Assembly (NCBI GenBank): GCA_016234405.1
Contig: JACRCC010000087.1
Location: forward strand, 1-45,738
Reading direction: 5' to 3'
DNA from: Deltaproteobacteria bacterium
GTDB taxonomy: Bacteria; Desulfobacterota; GWC2-55-46
Length of the DNA: 45,738 bases
The notes under the pieces are model-generated. The model saw nothing but the letters and a program-made list of their open reading frames with translations, ran no database searches and had not been told where the DNA came from. The position numbers and the translations under genes are program-made. Position 1 is the stretch's first letter. Every line of letters begins with the position of its first letter. Positions 39,401-45,738 of the stretch are shown here, in pieces.

Positions 39401-42159
39401 AGACCATCGAATCCTACTACGACGCCGCCACCCTTTCTTGGGTGCCGTACAGCAACAACATCCCGGTCAATGCCTTGCTGCGCTACAAGATTGATTACTC
39501 CAACGCGGGCGCAACGCCCATTAACACCGTGAATATATCCGACACCCTGCCGTGCCAGATCGGGGGGGCGGGCATGGTGAGCAACGTCAATATCGTGAGC
39601 GGGCCGATTACGGCGCCGGTTCCGAACCCGCCTGCCACTGTCTTGACCACTTGTCCGACTACGCAGGCATTCAGTTTTACGGCCGCGCCAACCCTGAACG
39701 CCGGGCAGACCGGACAAATTAAATTCGACGCGCAAACCAATGCCGCGTTAGGCAACACGGTAACAAACAGCGCGACGCTCTCCGGCACGGGGGCGTCCTC
39801 GGTAACGAGCACGGCGTCGGCGTCCGTTACCACCGCGCCGATTTTGGGGATAACCAAGACCGCATCTGTAATCGGCGTGGCGCAGGGCGGGACACTTTCC
39901 TACACCATAACCGTCGCAAACATCGGCACCGCCGCCGCGACCGGCATAGTTCTTTATGACTGGCTGCCGAGCGGCGGGGCCGTCTTGAACGCCCTCACGC
40001 GCTTTAGTTATTCAAGCGCCACGTCAACTACCGGCATGACGGCCGTAGTCCCTACGGTTGCCGTCGCGGGCACCAATCTTACCGGGACAGTGTCGGTTAC
40101 CAGCGCCAGCACGGCCGTAGTCGGGGTTGGGACTTTGTTTCTCACGGAATTGGCGGTCAACGACATGTTCTTTATAAACGGAGTCGGCTACAAAGTATCG
40201 GTCATAACAAATAATCTGTCGTTGACGTTAACGTCCGCTTATACGGGGGCGACCACAGCCGGTCTTATAGTTACAAAGACGCCTACGCCCTACAACACGG
40301 ATGTCAACGCGGCCAACATGCAGCAGGTATCATGGAACTTCGGCGCCCAGACCCTTGCCCCTGGCGCGAGTTTCAGCGTAGTTTTTGTGGCCTCCGTCGG
40401 AGCCAGCGTGCCGGTCTCCACGGCCTACTACAATAATGCGCGCGTCTACTACGGCACGGAGCAGGCCAGCGCGGGCGCGGTGGGCGTTGCCGTTGGGTCG
40501 AACCTTTCCACGTCAACCAAAACGTGGACAGACATAAACGGCGGCGACGCCAACCCCGGCGACATAATAGAATACACGATTGCGCTTAAAGAAACGGCCG
40601 GTATCGCGGTCGCGGGCGCTTCCGTGTCAGACACATTGCCCGCCACATTGACCGTCCCTACAGTAGTAACCTGCCCAACCGGCGCGACCTGCGGCTTTGC
40701 GGGGCAAGTCCTCACGGTTACCGGCATATCCGTTACAGCGAGCGGCACAACCAATATAGTAATCAGAGGAACCATAGCCGCCGGAACAGCGGCAGGAACG
40801 ACTATTGACAACTGCGCCACGATTACGAATGCGGGCGGCACGGGAGCAGCGCCCTGCGCCACAACTATCACGGTTTCCGCGTCAACCCTGCCCGGTTTTG
40901 GAAATAAGCCTTTGTATTTTTATGACGCAACTTCCGTCCCCGCGTATAAACTCTCCCGCGCAAAACCTACGGTTGGCGCAGCTGTAACGATAAACGCGGG
41001 GTTATTTAATACATGGACGCTCAGTCCCGCGCTTGCTTCAGGAGTAACAATCAGCAACACCATCAGCACGACGGTGCCGGTGCAGCTCTATCTTACGGCT
41101 ACCTTAGCGACGAATGTTACCGTCGGTTTGTACTGCGGGGCGGCTCTTGTAACCTCTCTCGTTCAAGCGGTTGCTGTTATCGCCACGCCGACGTTATTCT
41201 CATTCAACCTGCCGCTTGCCGCGCCGTCAACCTGCGCGGCGGCGAGTTCTTGGGCAATCAGAGTAACCAGCAGCGCCGGTGTTTTAACGGTAACCCCTTA
41301 CGTAAGCGCAACGCAAATCTCCAACGTAAGCCTGCCGTCAAGCAACGTCATCGGCGTTACGAGCGTTACGCCGTACAGCACGATCTATCCCGGGGTAACT
41401 TCTCCCGCGTCTTATGCGGGCGGGTCAACGGTCTACGTGCGCGCCGTGGTGAGCGACCCTTTCGGAAGCTATGACATCACGTCGGCCGCGGTAACGATTA
41501 AAGACCCCAACAACACGACCGCCGTAGGGTCCGCGGCCATGACTGAGGTTAACGATTCCCTCGCCGCAACCAAGACCTACGAGTATACGTACGTCATCCC
41601 GGGCTCTGGCCCGGCCGGTTTTTGGAACGCTACCGTAACGGCCAAGGAAGGCGCGGAAAACACCATCACGGACACGGCCATAGGCACATTTTACGTCACG
41701 GTGTCGCCCTCCCTCACGGTACTCAAATCCGTGCAGGTCTCTTCTGACCCGGTAAACGGCGCGGCCAATCCAAAGGCCATCCCAGGGGCCGAGATGCTCT
41801 ACACCATTACGGTGACAAACAGCGGCTCAGGCACGGTGGACGGCGGCACCATGGTGATTACCGACCCGATACCGGCAAATACGAGCATCTGCGTGTCAAT
41901 CCTTTGCAGCAACCCGCCGGTAACGTGGTCTTGCAGCGCGGCCCCGGTTTGCGGCTTGTCATACGGCTATGCGACGGATGTAACCTATTCGAGCGCGGTG
42001 GGAGGCGGCGCGCCGTTCACATATACGCCGGTCCCGGACGTCGCCGGTTATGACGCCCTTGTAACGGGCGTGCGAATAAACCCGACGGGAACGTTTGCCG
42101 GCGCATCCAGCGCGCCGTATCCGAATTTTAGTTTTTATTTCAAGGTAAAGGTCAAGTAG
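36430..42159 (+). CDS. Giant exported DUF11-repeat surface protein
   Basis: 1909 residues. A long N-region precedes the signal peptide (RLRIAVGLTVLATLLGMRAF, cleavage near 71). A glycine-rich domain covers about 218-408 (runs such as GGGGGGGGSYSSS). DUF11-like beta-sandwich repeats start near residues 659, 815, 986, 1137, 1357 and 1760 (for example NLTISKTTSTPTRAAGETAT YTITVTNVGS, LSDTLPC). Residues about 1217-1280 hold an inserted module (TGTVSVTSASTAVVGVGTLF ...INGVGYKVS). A beta-rich region fills about 1500-1750. DUF11 arrays occur in adhesins and surface fibres. There is no LPXTG, autotransporter barrel or SLH anchor; export route is unknown. Codons 12-20 come from a palindromic repeat. 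The stop TAG belongs to a GTAGCTCAG repeat. Confidence 0.85.
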   Translation: MRTRLKNLLALIVPALSRGNYAVSSVPSSVGNNPPLNNKKPSVLTTARLRIAVGLTVLATLLGMRAFVFADSVGQVQTTKYFTQDTIDMLVARAAAGTPGLQTGDSISYIIQFTPINNGSDIGVAGYITDYIPSGVEVIGASIVAKDGSGNFYDVAPGLPGGAYSGWGTRMPTYLAPFDTAAYDATGRCAGAGAPTTVTYAASGNWTVPAGVTSAAVEVWGGGGGGGGSTATNNSGGGGGGGGSYSSSTVAVTPGAVIPYVVGAAGAAGTVTTAGGVGGNSSFNGAVVTANGGAGGGILAGGNGAGGAGGAVGIGTTTFSGGSGANGKGAAVGYGGGGGGGAGSTSAGGAGLLGAGGAGGVTGGGAGGSGASATAGGAGTAPGGGGAGGHRTTASRAGGAGSVGRVQITYTAPLYSNNCRGRMSEIYADTGIFFSTDSRTSQYPAMPTRITQGVTTNGYNINPSGGAGLNTLLNQMSATTHNLWDAANTNAFGTAALTATVANANGVQGIISSTGTGATPYNAGSAVAGPQSGYQLDYTAQVGPWQRIYYNGSRMGDNTAGPATAAGVTGTVGGAYTSVGWNLSSSNPLPSGTNAVRWAVGNLTVGTMSYVKVTMRITGVPPSTGLINSSEVFGGDASTSGGRDSAWKYHVPSVADNNSNLYVLKTVKCVYDALGVCNSSSGVYIPAAAKIRYKVTYLNSGNANQTNVILSDTLPCQTGISPVSNITVISGSISATINPAAPAGGVCPGTRQTFSFNNGVGVTLLPAAGGSIEYDVLTNAVAGNTVTNTATLTSAAVNPGVTSNINSYVQSVANANLTISKTTSTPTRAAGETATYTITVTNVGSAATVTSLKVYDILPSMGGAANSLTRFNYVPLSSACTGSITCVNPNLAAVPPLTGTAVPPTLSNYTTLTNSEQVLWNFGVQTLAAGASFTITYNATVGASVSSSTTPYYNSAATTYDAYDTTFLATDRTDTTSTAGVTVTSPLSVTKTIESYYDAATLSWVPYSNNIPVNALLRYKIDYSNAGATPINTVNISDTLPCQIGGAGMVSNVNIVSGPITAPVPNPPATVLTTCPTTQAFSFTAAPTLNAGQTGQIKFDAQTNAALGNTVTNSATLSGTGASSVTSTASASVTTAPILGITKTASVIGVAQGGTLSYTITVANIGTAAATGIVLYDWLPSGGAVLNALTRFSYSSATSTTGMTAVVPTVAVAGTNLTGTVSVTSASTAVVGVGTLFLTELAVNDMFFINGVGYKVSVITNNLSLTLTSAYTGATTAGLIVTKTPTPYNTDVNAANMQQVSWNFGAQTLAPGASFSVVFVASVGASVPVSTAYYNNARVYYGTEQASAGAVGVAVGSNLSTSTKTWTDINGGDANPGDIIEYTIALKETAGIAVAGASVSDTLPATLTVPTVVTCPTGATCGFAGQVLTVTGISVTASGTTNIVIRGTIAAGTAAGTTIDNCATITNAGGTGAAPCATTITVSASTLPGFGNKPLYFYDATSVPAYKLSRAKPTVGAAVTINAGLFNTWTLSPALASGVTISNTISTTVPVQLYLTATLATNVTVGLYCGAALVTSLVQAVAVIATPTLFSFNLPLAAPSTCAAASSWAIRVTSSAGVLTVTPYVSATQISNVSLPSSNVIGVTSVTPYSTIYPGVTSPASYAGGSTVYVRAVVSDPFGSYDITSAAVTIKDPNNTTAVGSAAMTEVNDSLAATKTYEYTYVIPGSGPAGFWNATVTAKEGAENTITDTAIGTFYVTVSPSLTVLKSVQVSSDPVNGAANPKAIPGAEMLYTITVTNSGSGTVDGGTMVITDPIPANTSICVSILCSNPPVTWSCSAAPVCGLSYGYATDVTYSSAVGGGAPFTYTPVPDVAGYDALVTGVRINPTGTFAGASSAPYPNFSFYFKVKVK
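36465..36489. repeat. CGTTCCCGCGCT palindrome inside the surface-protein start
   Basis: CGTTCCCGCGCT...ACGTGGGAAC lies in codons 12-20 and reads IVPALSRGN. It is a slightly diverged member of the CGTTCCCACGCT family. Confidence 0.75.
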
Positions 42160-42315
42160 CTCAGGTTTTTAGGCGTAGCTCAGGCCTTTAGGCCTGAGTT
42201 TTCAGGGCTGCCCCCACCCGTAAAGACATGCCTTGGCATGTCTTTACATCCGTTATCCATCTCCCCCGCGAGGGGGGAGGGGGAAAAGGAAGTGTTCATC
42301 TAAGCCCTGAGCTAC
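42156..42315. mobile_element. GTAGCTCAG unit and 140-bp composite element (copy 2, inverted)
   Basis: GTAGCTCAGG at 42156 gives the stop of the preceding gene. The composite element runs 42175-42315: GTAGCTCAGGCC...GGCCTGAG, GGGCTGCCCCCACCC, GTAAAGACATGC/GCATGTCTTTAC (42219-42246), CATCTCCCCC...GGGGGAGG, GGAAGTGTTCAT, then AGCCCTGAGCTAC. Read backward it matches 12270-12412 closely along its whole length. Confidence 0.8.
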
Positions 42316-42409
42316 AGGCATCAAAACATTCAAAAGGAACTTTGCAATGAATCTGAAATCGTATTCCATTCTAAGGGCAATCAAAAAAGAGCATCTTTGG
42401 AAGCCGCCG

Positions 42410-42460
42410 CGCGGTGAACCGCCTGAAAAGGCGGGTTTCACGCGGGCGGGGCCTGCCCCG
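42410..42460 (+). promoter_or_regulatory. Structured leader before the DUF11-type operon
   Basis: Two stems: CGCGGTGAACCGCCT with AGGCGGGTTTCACGCG around GAAA (42410-42444), then CGGGG/CCCCG (42447-42451 and 42456-42460). They lie 50 bases before the ribosome site of the next gene. This may be a translational control element or another palindromic repeat; I cannot name it. Confidence 0.4.
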
Positions 42461-42508
42461 TCGTTGTATGGCGGGTTGAGTCCACCACGTAAGCGAAAGG
42501 AGATGAAC

Positions 42509-43492
42509 ATGAGGAGACTGATAACAACGGCCGTTTTACTGTTGGCGCTGACGCTGACATGGTCAATGTCGGCCCACGCGACAGGGACTCCGGCCGGCAC
42601 GAGCATAACGAACACGGCAACCGCCAACTATACCGTTGGCGGCACTCCCGCTGCGGTGACGTCAAACACGGTGACGGTCAAGGTCGCCGAGATACTCAAC
42701 GTCGCCGTAACGTGGCAGGACGCGACTTCGGTTACCGTTGCTCCGAGCGACACGAACAAGGTGTTGACCTTCCGCGTTACGAACACCGGAAACGGGAGCG
42801 AGAAGTACCTGCTCTCGGTGAATACCGCCGTCGTCGGAGACAACTTCGACCCGACGCTTGCGTCCGTGTATCTCGACGCAAACGCCAACGGGGTCTATGA
42901 CGCGGGCACGGATACGTTATTCGTGTCCGGCACGAACGACCCGGTGATTGCGGCCGACGGATACAAAACCGTTTTCGTCCTGTCGAACATACCGGGGGCC
43001 GTCGTTGACGGCAACACCGGAAACCTGATGCTCACCGCGACCGCGAATACGGGCAGCGGGGCTGCCGGCACGGTCTTTGTTAACGGGGGCGACGGCGGCA
43101 CGATTGACGCAATCGTAGGCACGTCCACGGCAACGCAGACGGTAACCGGGACATATCTCGTCTCGAGCGTAACGGTCTCGGTCGTGAAGTCAGCCGTTGT
43201 TTCCGGCACGTACGGCACAAACCCGGTGCCCGGCGCGACCATCACCTACACGGTTACGGTTACGGTTACGGGGACCGGCACGGCAACGAGCGTGGTCATC
43301 ACTGACCCGATACCCGCCAATACGACGTATACGGCTAATACGCTCAAGCTCAATACGGTGCTGCTTACCGACGGGGCCGACGCGGACGCTGGCAACGTTA
43401 CGGCGGGAACGGTTACGGTCGCGCTTGGCAGTCTTACGAGCGCGTCGCTGCCCATGCCGCAGGTGATTACGTTTGCCGTAACGATAAATTAG
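42509..43492 (+). CDS. Exported DUF11-type surface protein
   Basis: 327 residues from ATG 42509, six bases after AAAGGAG; ATG 42503 abuts this site, and an in-frame start at 42347 would code through the structured leader. The signal peptide is MRRLITTAVLLLALTLTWSM SAHA. The mature start GTPAGTSITNTATANYTVGG recurs in the genes at 44103 and 45635, so these are paralogues. The middle contains TFRVTNTGNGSEKYLLSVN and DANANGVYDAGTDTLF (a Ca-binding-like Asp-rich turn). The C-terminal DUF11-like domain has ITYTVTVTVTGTGTATSVVITDPIPANTTY. It has no membrane anchor. Likely exported to the surface or periplasm; function unknown. Confidence 0.8.
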   Translation: MRRLITTAVLLLALTLTWSMSAHATGTPAGTSITNTATANYTVGGTPAAVTSNTVTVKVAEILNVAVTWQDATSVTVAPSDTNKVLTFRVTNTGNGSEKYLLSVNTAVVGDNFDPTLASVYLDANANGVYDAGTDTLFVSGTNDPVIAADGYKTVFVLSNIPGAVVDGNTGNLMLTATANTGSGAAGTVFVNGGDGGTIDAIVGTSTATQTVTGTYLVSSVTVSVVKSAVVSGTYGTNPVPGATITYTVTVTVTGTGTATSVVITDPIPANTTYTANTLKLNTVLLTDGADADAGNVTAGTVTVALGSLTSASLPMPQVITFAVTIN

Positions 43493-43523
43493 CGGATAGG
43501 TTACGTCCCTCAAAAGGAGGTGT

Positions 43524-44036
43524 ATGCAGATGCTTAAAAAGACGTTTGCCTCAATTGCGCTTCTCATGCTCACGGCCGGTCTTCATGTTGACGCGGCTTG
43601 GGGAGTTGAGCAAGGCTCTATCGAGCTTACCTCTATAGCCGAGGTCGAGGTCAAGGCCGTGTCGCCTTTGGGCAAGGTCGAGGTGAAGCGGGAAGACGCC
43701 GCTAAAGCAAAGGTGGTGCCGGGAGACGTGGTTATATACTCCACCCATTACCGCCATATCGGCAAAGACCCGGCTGAGAAGGCGGTCATAATCAACCCCG
43801 TGCCCGAGCATACGCTTTACGTTGACGGCAGCGCGGAGGGTAAGGGAACCAAGATGGAGTTCTCGGTTGATAACGGCAAGAAATACGGCTCTCCGAAAAC
43901 TCTGATGGTTAAAGGGAAGGGCGGGAAGACGAGACCCGCGGCTCCGGCGGACTACACGCACATACGCTGGACGTTCGAGAAACCGTTGAAACCCGGGGCA
44001 AAGGGCGGCGTGTCATTCAAGGCGAAGGTTAAGTGA
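43524..44036 (+). CDS. Small exported DUF11-like protein
   Basis: 170 residues from ATG 43524 (or 43530) after AAAGGAGGTG. The signal peptide is about residues 1-27 (TFASIALLMLTAGLHVDAAW). The rest is one DUF11-like domain: PGDVVIYSTHYRHIGKDPAEKAVIINPVPEHTLYVDGSA, then SVDNGKKYGSP and DYTHIRWTFEKPLKPGAKGG VSFKAKVK. The final motif resembles the end of the 1909-residue protein (FYFKVKVK). It stands in a row with the two larger DUF11-type genes and short spacers, so it is probably co-transcribed and may be a minor subunit of the same surface structure. Confidence 0.8.
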   Translation: MQMLKKTFASIALLMLTAGLHVDAAWGVEQGSIELTSIAEVEVKAVSPLGKVEVKREDAAKAKVVPGDVVIYSTHYRHIGKDPAEKAVIINPVPEHTLYVDGSAEGKGTKMEFSVDNGKKYGSPKTLMVKGKGGKTRPAAPADYTHIRWTFEKPLKPGAKGGVSFKAKVK

Positions 44037-44102
44037 ACACTAACCGAAACAAGGAGGATGGGTATGTATACAAAGCGAACCAACGACGAAAAGGAGGAGA
44101 AG

Positions 44103-45293
44103 ATGAAGACGAAAATAAAGATGAGATTCAAGACGTGGCTGTTGGCCGCGCTGTTTGTCGCGGCGGCAGTCATTGCCGGCCAGGGCGTTGCCAACGCCGT
44201 GGGCACGGCCTCTGGCACGTCCATAACGAACAAGGCGAGCATCAACTATCAGGTCGGCGGCGTGGCGCAGACGCTGATTGAAAGCTCGCCAACCGGCAAC
44301 ACAACCGCCGGAGCGGGCAATGGGACGAACACGACGTTCGTGGTTGACAACAGGGTGAACCTGACGGTCGTTTCCAATAACGCGGCCCAAGTAACGACCT
44401 ATCCCGGTTCATCGGCGATAGCCCTGAAGTTCACGGTAACCAATACCGGCAACACGACGCAGGACTTCGGCCTGAGCGTTGTCACCGGCGCGACTAACGA
44501 GGGCGGCGTATGGGCGACCGCCATGTACGAGGACACGAACTCGAACGGCGTGTATGACGCGGGAGTTGACCTCGCCATAACCTACGCGGACGAGATTGCG
44601 GCAGACGGGACAAAGGTCGTGTTCATCGTGGCAACCGTGCCGCTTACCGCGACTAACGGCCAGAGGAACACCTATGCGCTCAAGGCGCAGGCGCGTGACA
44701 GCGGGGCGGCAGGCGTCCAGGGCGCAATAACGACCGCGACCGTGGGCGCGGACACGGCCGGCGTTGACGTGGTCTTGGCCGATGCTGACAGCGACGGCGC
44801 AGCAGCCGACGACGCGGCGGCATCCAACGGCATCTACGTGATGTGGGCTAACGGAGCTGCAGGCAGCGGAGAGCCTGCGGTGGGCACGGGCGGTTACATA
44901 GTGTCAGCCGCGGTTTTGACAATCACAAAGACCTCGGCCGTTGTCTATGACCCGATCAACCTCGCCGTAAACCCCAAGGCCATACCCGGGGCAAGGGTTG
45001 AATACACGATAACCATAGCCAATGCTGTAGGCGCGGCAACCGCGACCAGCATCACTATCTCGGACACGCCGGGCGCGAACTCCACGTTCTATGTTGACGG
45101 TTACGCGGTAGGTAAGGGCATGCAGGTAACGGCGCCGAACCTCTACGCGGGCGCGGCAACGGCCCTCACCAACGCGGGAGCCGATGACGAAGGCGACTTC
45201 GGAATCACGACCGGCGGCGCGGTAACGGTGAGCGGAATAACGCTCACGGCAAACCAGAGCGCGACCGTGAAGTTCATGGTCACCATCAACTAA
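44103..45293 (+). CDS. Exported DUF11-type surface protein, paralogue
   Basis: 396 residues from ATG 44103, with AAGGAGGA at 44091-44098. A second ribosome site (AAGGAGG 44051-44057) fits ATG 44064 in the same frame, so a longer form with 13 charged extra residues is possible. The signal peptide is FKTWLLAALFVAAAVIAGQGVANA. The mature start GTASGTSITNKASINYQVGG matches the paralogue at 42509. A middle beta domain has DTNSNGVYDAGVDLAI, again an Asp/Asn-rich turn. The C-terminal DUF11-like domain starts at LTITKTSAVVYDPINLAVNP. It is exported and lacks an anchor; function unknown. Confidence 0.8.
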   Translation: MKTKIKMRFKTWLLAALFVAAAVIAGQGVANAVGTASGTSITNKASINYQVGGVAQTLIESSPTGNTTAGAGNGTNTTFVVDNRVNLTVVSNNAAQVTTYPGSSAIALKFTVTNTGNTTQDFGLSVVTGATNEGGVWATAMYEDTNSNGVYDAGVDLAITYADEIAADGTKVVFIVATVPLTATNGQRNTYALKAQARDSGAAGVQGAITTATVGADTAGVDVVLADADSDGAAADDAAASNGIYVMWANGAAGSGEPAVGTGGYIVSAAVLTITKTSAVVYDPINLAVNPKAIPGARVEYTITIANAVGAATATSITISDTPGANSTFYVDGYAVGKGMQVTAPNLYAGAATALTNAGADDEGDFGITTGGAVTVSGITLTANQSATVKFMVTIN

Positions 45294-45368
45294 GGGAAGG
45301 GTCTCCACACCGGAACGTGAACGCTATTTTTTCCGTCATAAACGTCTTTTTGCGGCTCTTTGGCCTTG

Positions 45369-45563
45369 TCCCCGCTTGCCTTAAGCGGGGAGCGGCGAAC
45401 TTTTGCGCCAAGGCCAAGGCCGCATTTCTTGTCCCCGTGCGCCTAAAACGGGGATGCGTTTTAACGGGCAGGGAGCGTTCCGTGTCCGGAGTCTTTTACA
45501 AAGTCAAGGTTAAGGCGGGGGGCGTTATTATAGGCAAAGACAAAGACGTCCTTGCCCCCCGCC
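45369..45563. repeat. Three GC-rich palindromes before the last gene
   Basis: TCCCCGCTT (45369-45377) with AAGCGGGGA (45383-45391); CCCCGT (45433-45438) with ACGGGG (45448-45453); GGCGGGGGGC (45514-45523) with GCCCCCCGCC (45554-45563). The whole stretch 45318-45634 stays open in the frame of the last gene, but with repeat-like composition. Confidence 0.6.
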
Positions 45564-45634
45564 TGAACCCTTGCCTTTCGTTGAAGAGGGCAATACCCTC
45601 TTTTACAAACACATTATTCTTAAAACTCGCTTTC

Positions 45635-45738
45635 ATGCGGATTGCGTCATTACTTATCGCAATTATCCTGCCTGCCGCGGCCTTTGCCGCAACGCCTTAC
45701 GGCACGGTCATACCGAATACCGCGACCGCGACGTACGA
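45635..45738 (+). CDS. Start of a third DUF11-type exported protein, cut by the window edge
   Basis: 34 codons are visible from ATG 45635. A signal peptide MRIASLLIAIILPAAAFAA is followed by TPYGTVIPNTATATY, the same mature start as in the genes at 42509 and 44103. No ribosome site is seen before the ATG, and the frame is open upstream to a GTG at 45319, so the true start is uncertain; the upstream part holds palindromes and is unlikely to be translated. Confidence 0.65.
   Translation, partial: MRIASLLIAIILPAAAFAATPYGTVIPNTATATY

Noticed and set aside
42347-42508. Upstream start for the DUF11-type gene at 42509
   Set aside because: The added residues come from the structured leader and would bury the signal peptide; a strong ribosome site precedes 42509.
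1-45738. tRNA or rRNA genes
   Set aside because: No cloverleaf with a T-loop GTTCRA pattern and no rRNA-like stretch was seen in any intergenic region; a covariance scan would be needed to be certain.

Overview
The window reads as chromosomal DNA from a Gram-negative bacterium. Support comes from a KDO-8-phosphate phosphatase, an Mla-type lipid transport set, CsgG-family and other outer-membrane lipoproteins, and beta-barrel and surface proteins. The gene mix (glycolate/lactate oxidase pair, GH57 glucanotransferase, 4Fe-4S sulfite reductase-like protein, APS reductase, MlaEFD) would fit an uncultured Nitrospirota or a deltaproteobacteria-like lineage, but that placement is inference and not proven by any single gene here.

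Layout. 1-5.3 kb: a glcD-glcF-like oxidase pair behind a strong sigma70-like promoter, then a GH57 enzyme. 5.3-9.0 kb: kdsC, a DUF1015 protein, a TrmN6-like methyltransferase, and on the minus strand a DUF721/DciA-like protein with a small membrane protein. 9.2-10.6 kb: an exported FecR-domain protein. 10.8-23.4 kb: a sulfur region. It starts with a SAM-I (S-box) riboswitch in front of a threonine synthase-like gene, then a siroheme/4Fe-4S sulfite reductase-like protein, TusA, a ThiS/MoaD/CysO-like sulfur carrier ending in Gly-Gly-Phe, a stand-alone NIL-domain protein, cysteine synthase (CysM-like), a JAMM metalloprotease (Mec+-like), a MoeB/ThiF-like activating enzyme, an unusual radical SAM protein, an SLC13-type transporter, a UspA-like protein, an APS-type CysH and a fused ATP sulfurylase-APS kinase, closed by a strong terminator. 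Together these give sulfate uptake, activation and reduction to sulfide, then cysteine formation through a protein thiocarboxylate. 23.5-29.3 kb: an M20 amidohydrolase, then a minus-strand operon mlaE-mlaF-mlaD-TPR lipoprotein-response regulator/histidine kinase. 29.5-35.7 kb: a minus-strand operon of exported proteins (FlgT-like, GNA1162/DUF799-like, CsgG-like, TPR+SLH lipoprotein, LPP20-like, beta-barrel). 36.4-45.7 kb: a plus-strand set of DUF11-type surface proteins, including one of 1909 residues, ending in a gene cut by the window edge.

The most striking feature is the density of dispersed palindromic repeats, in at least five families: GTAGCTCAG...CTGAGCTAC elements, CGTTCCCACGCT...AGCGTGGGAACG palindromes, GTAGGTTGGGT/GTAGGATGGGT elements, TCCCCGCTT...AAGCGGGGA elements, and CCCTCTCCCC-GAA-GGGGAGAGGG. 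Several sit exactly at the 3' ends of genes so that the TAG within the repeat is the stop codon. Others lie inside the 5' coding part of exported proteins, and a 140-bp composite element occurs in near-identical inverted copies 30 kb apart. No transposase or RAYT gene lies in the window. No tRNA, rRNA, CRISPR or intact insertion sequence was seen.
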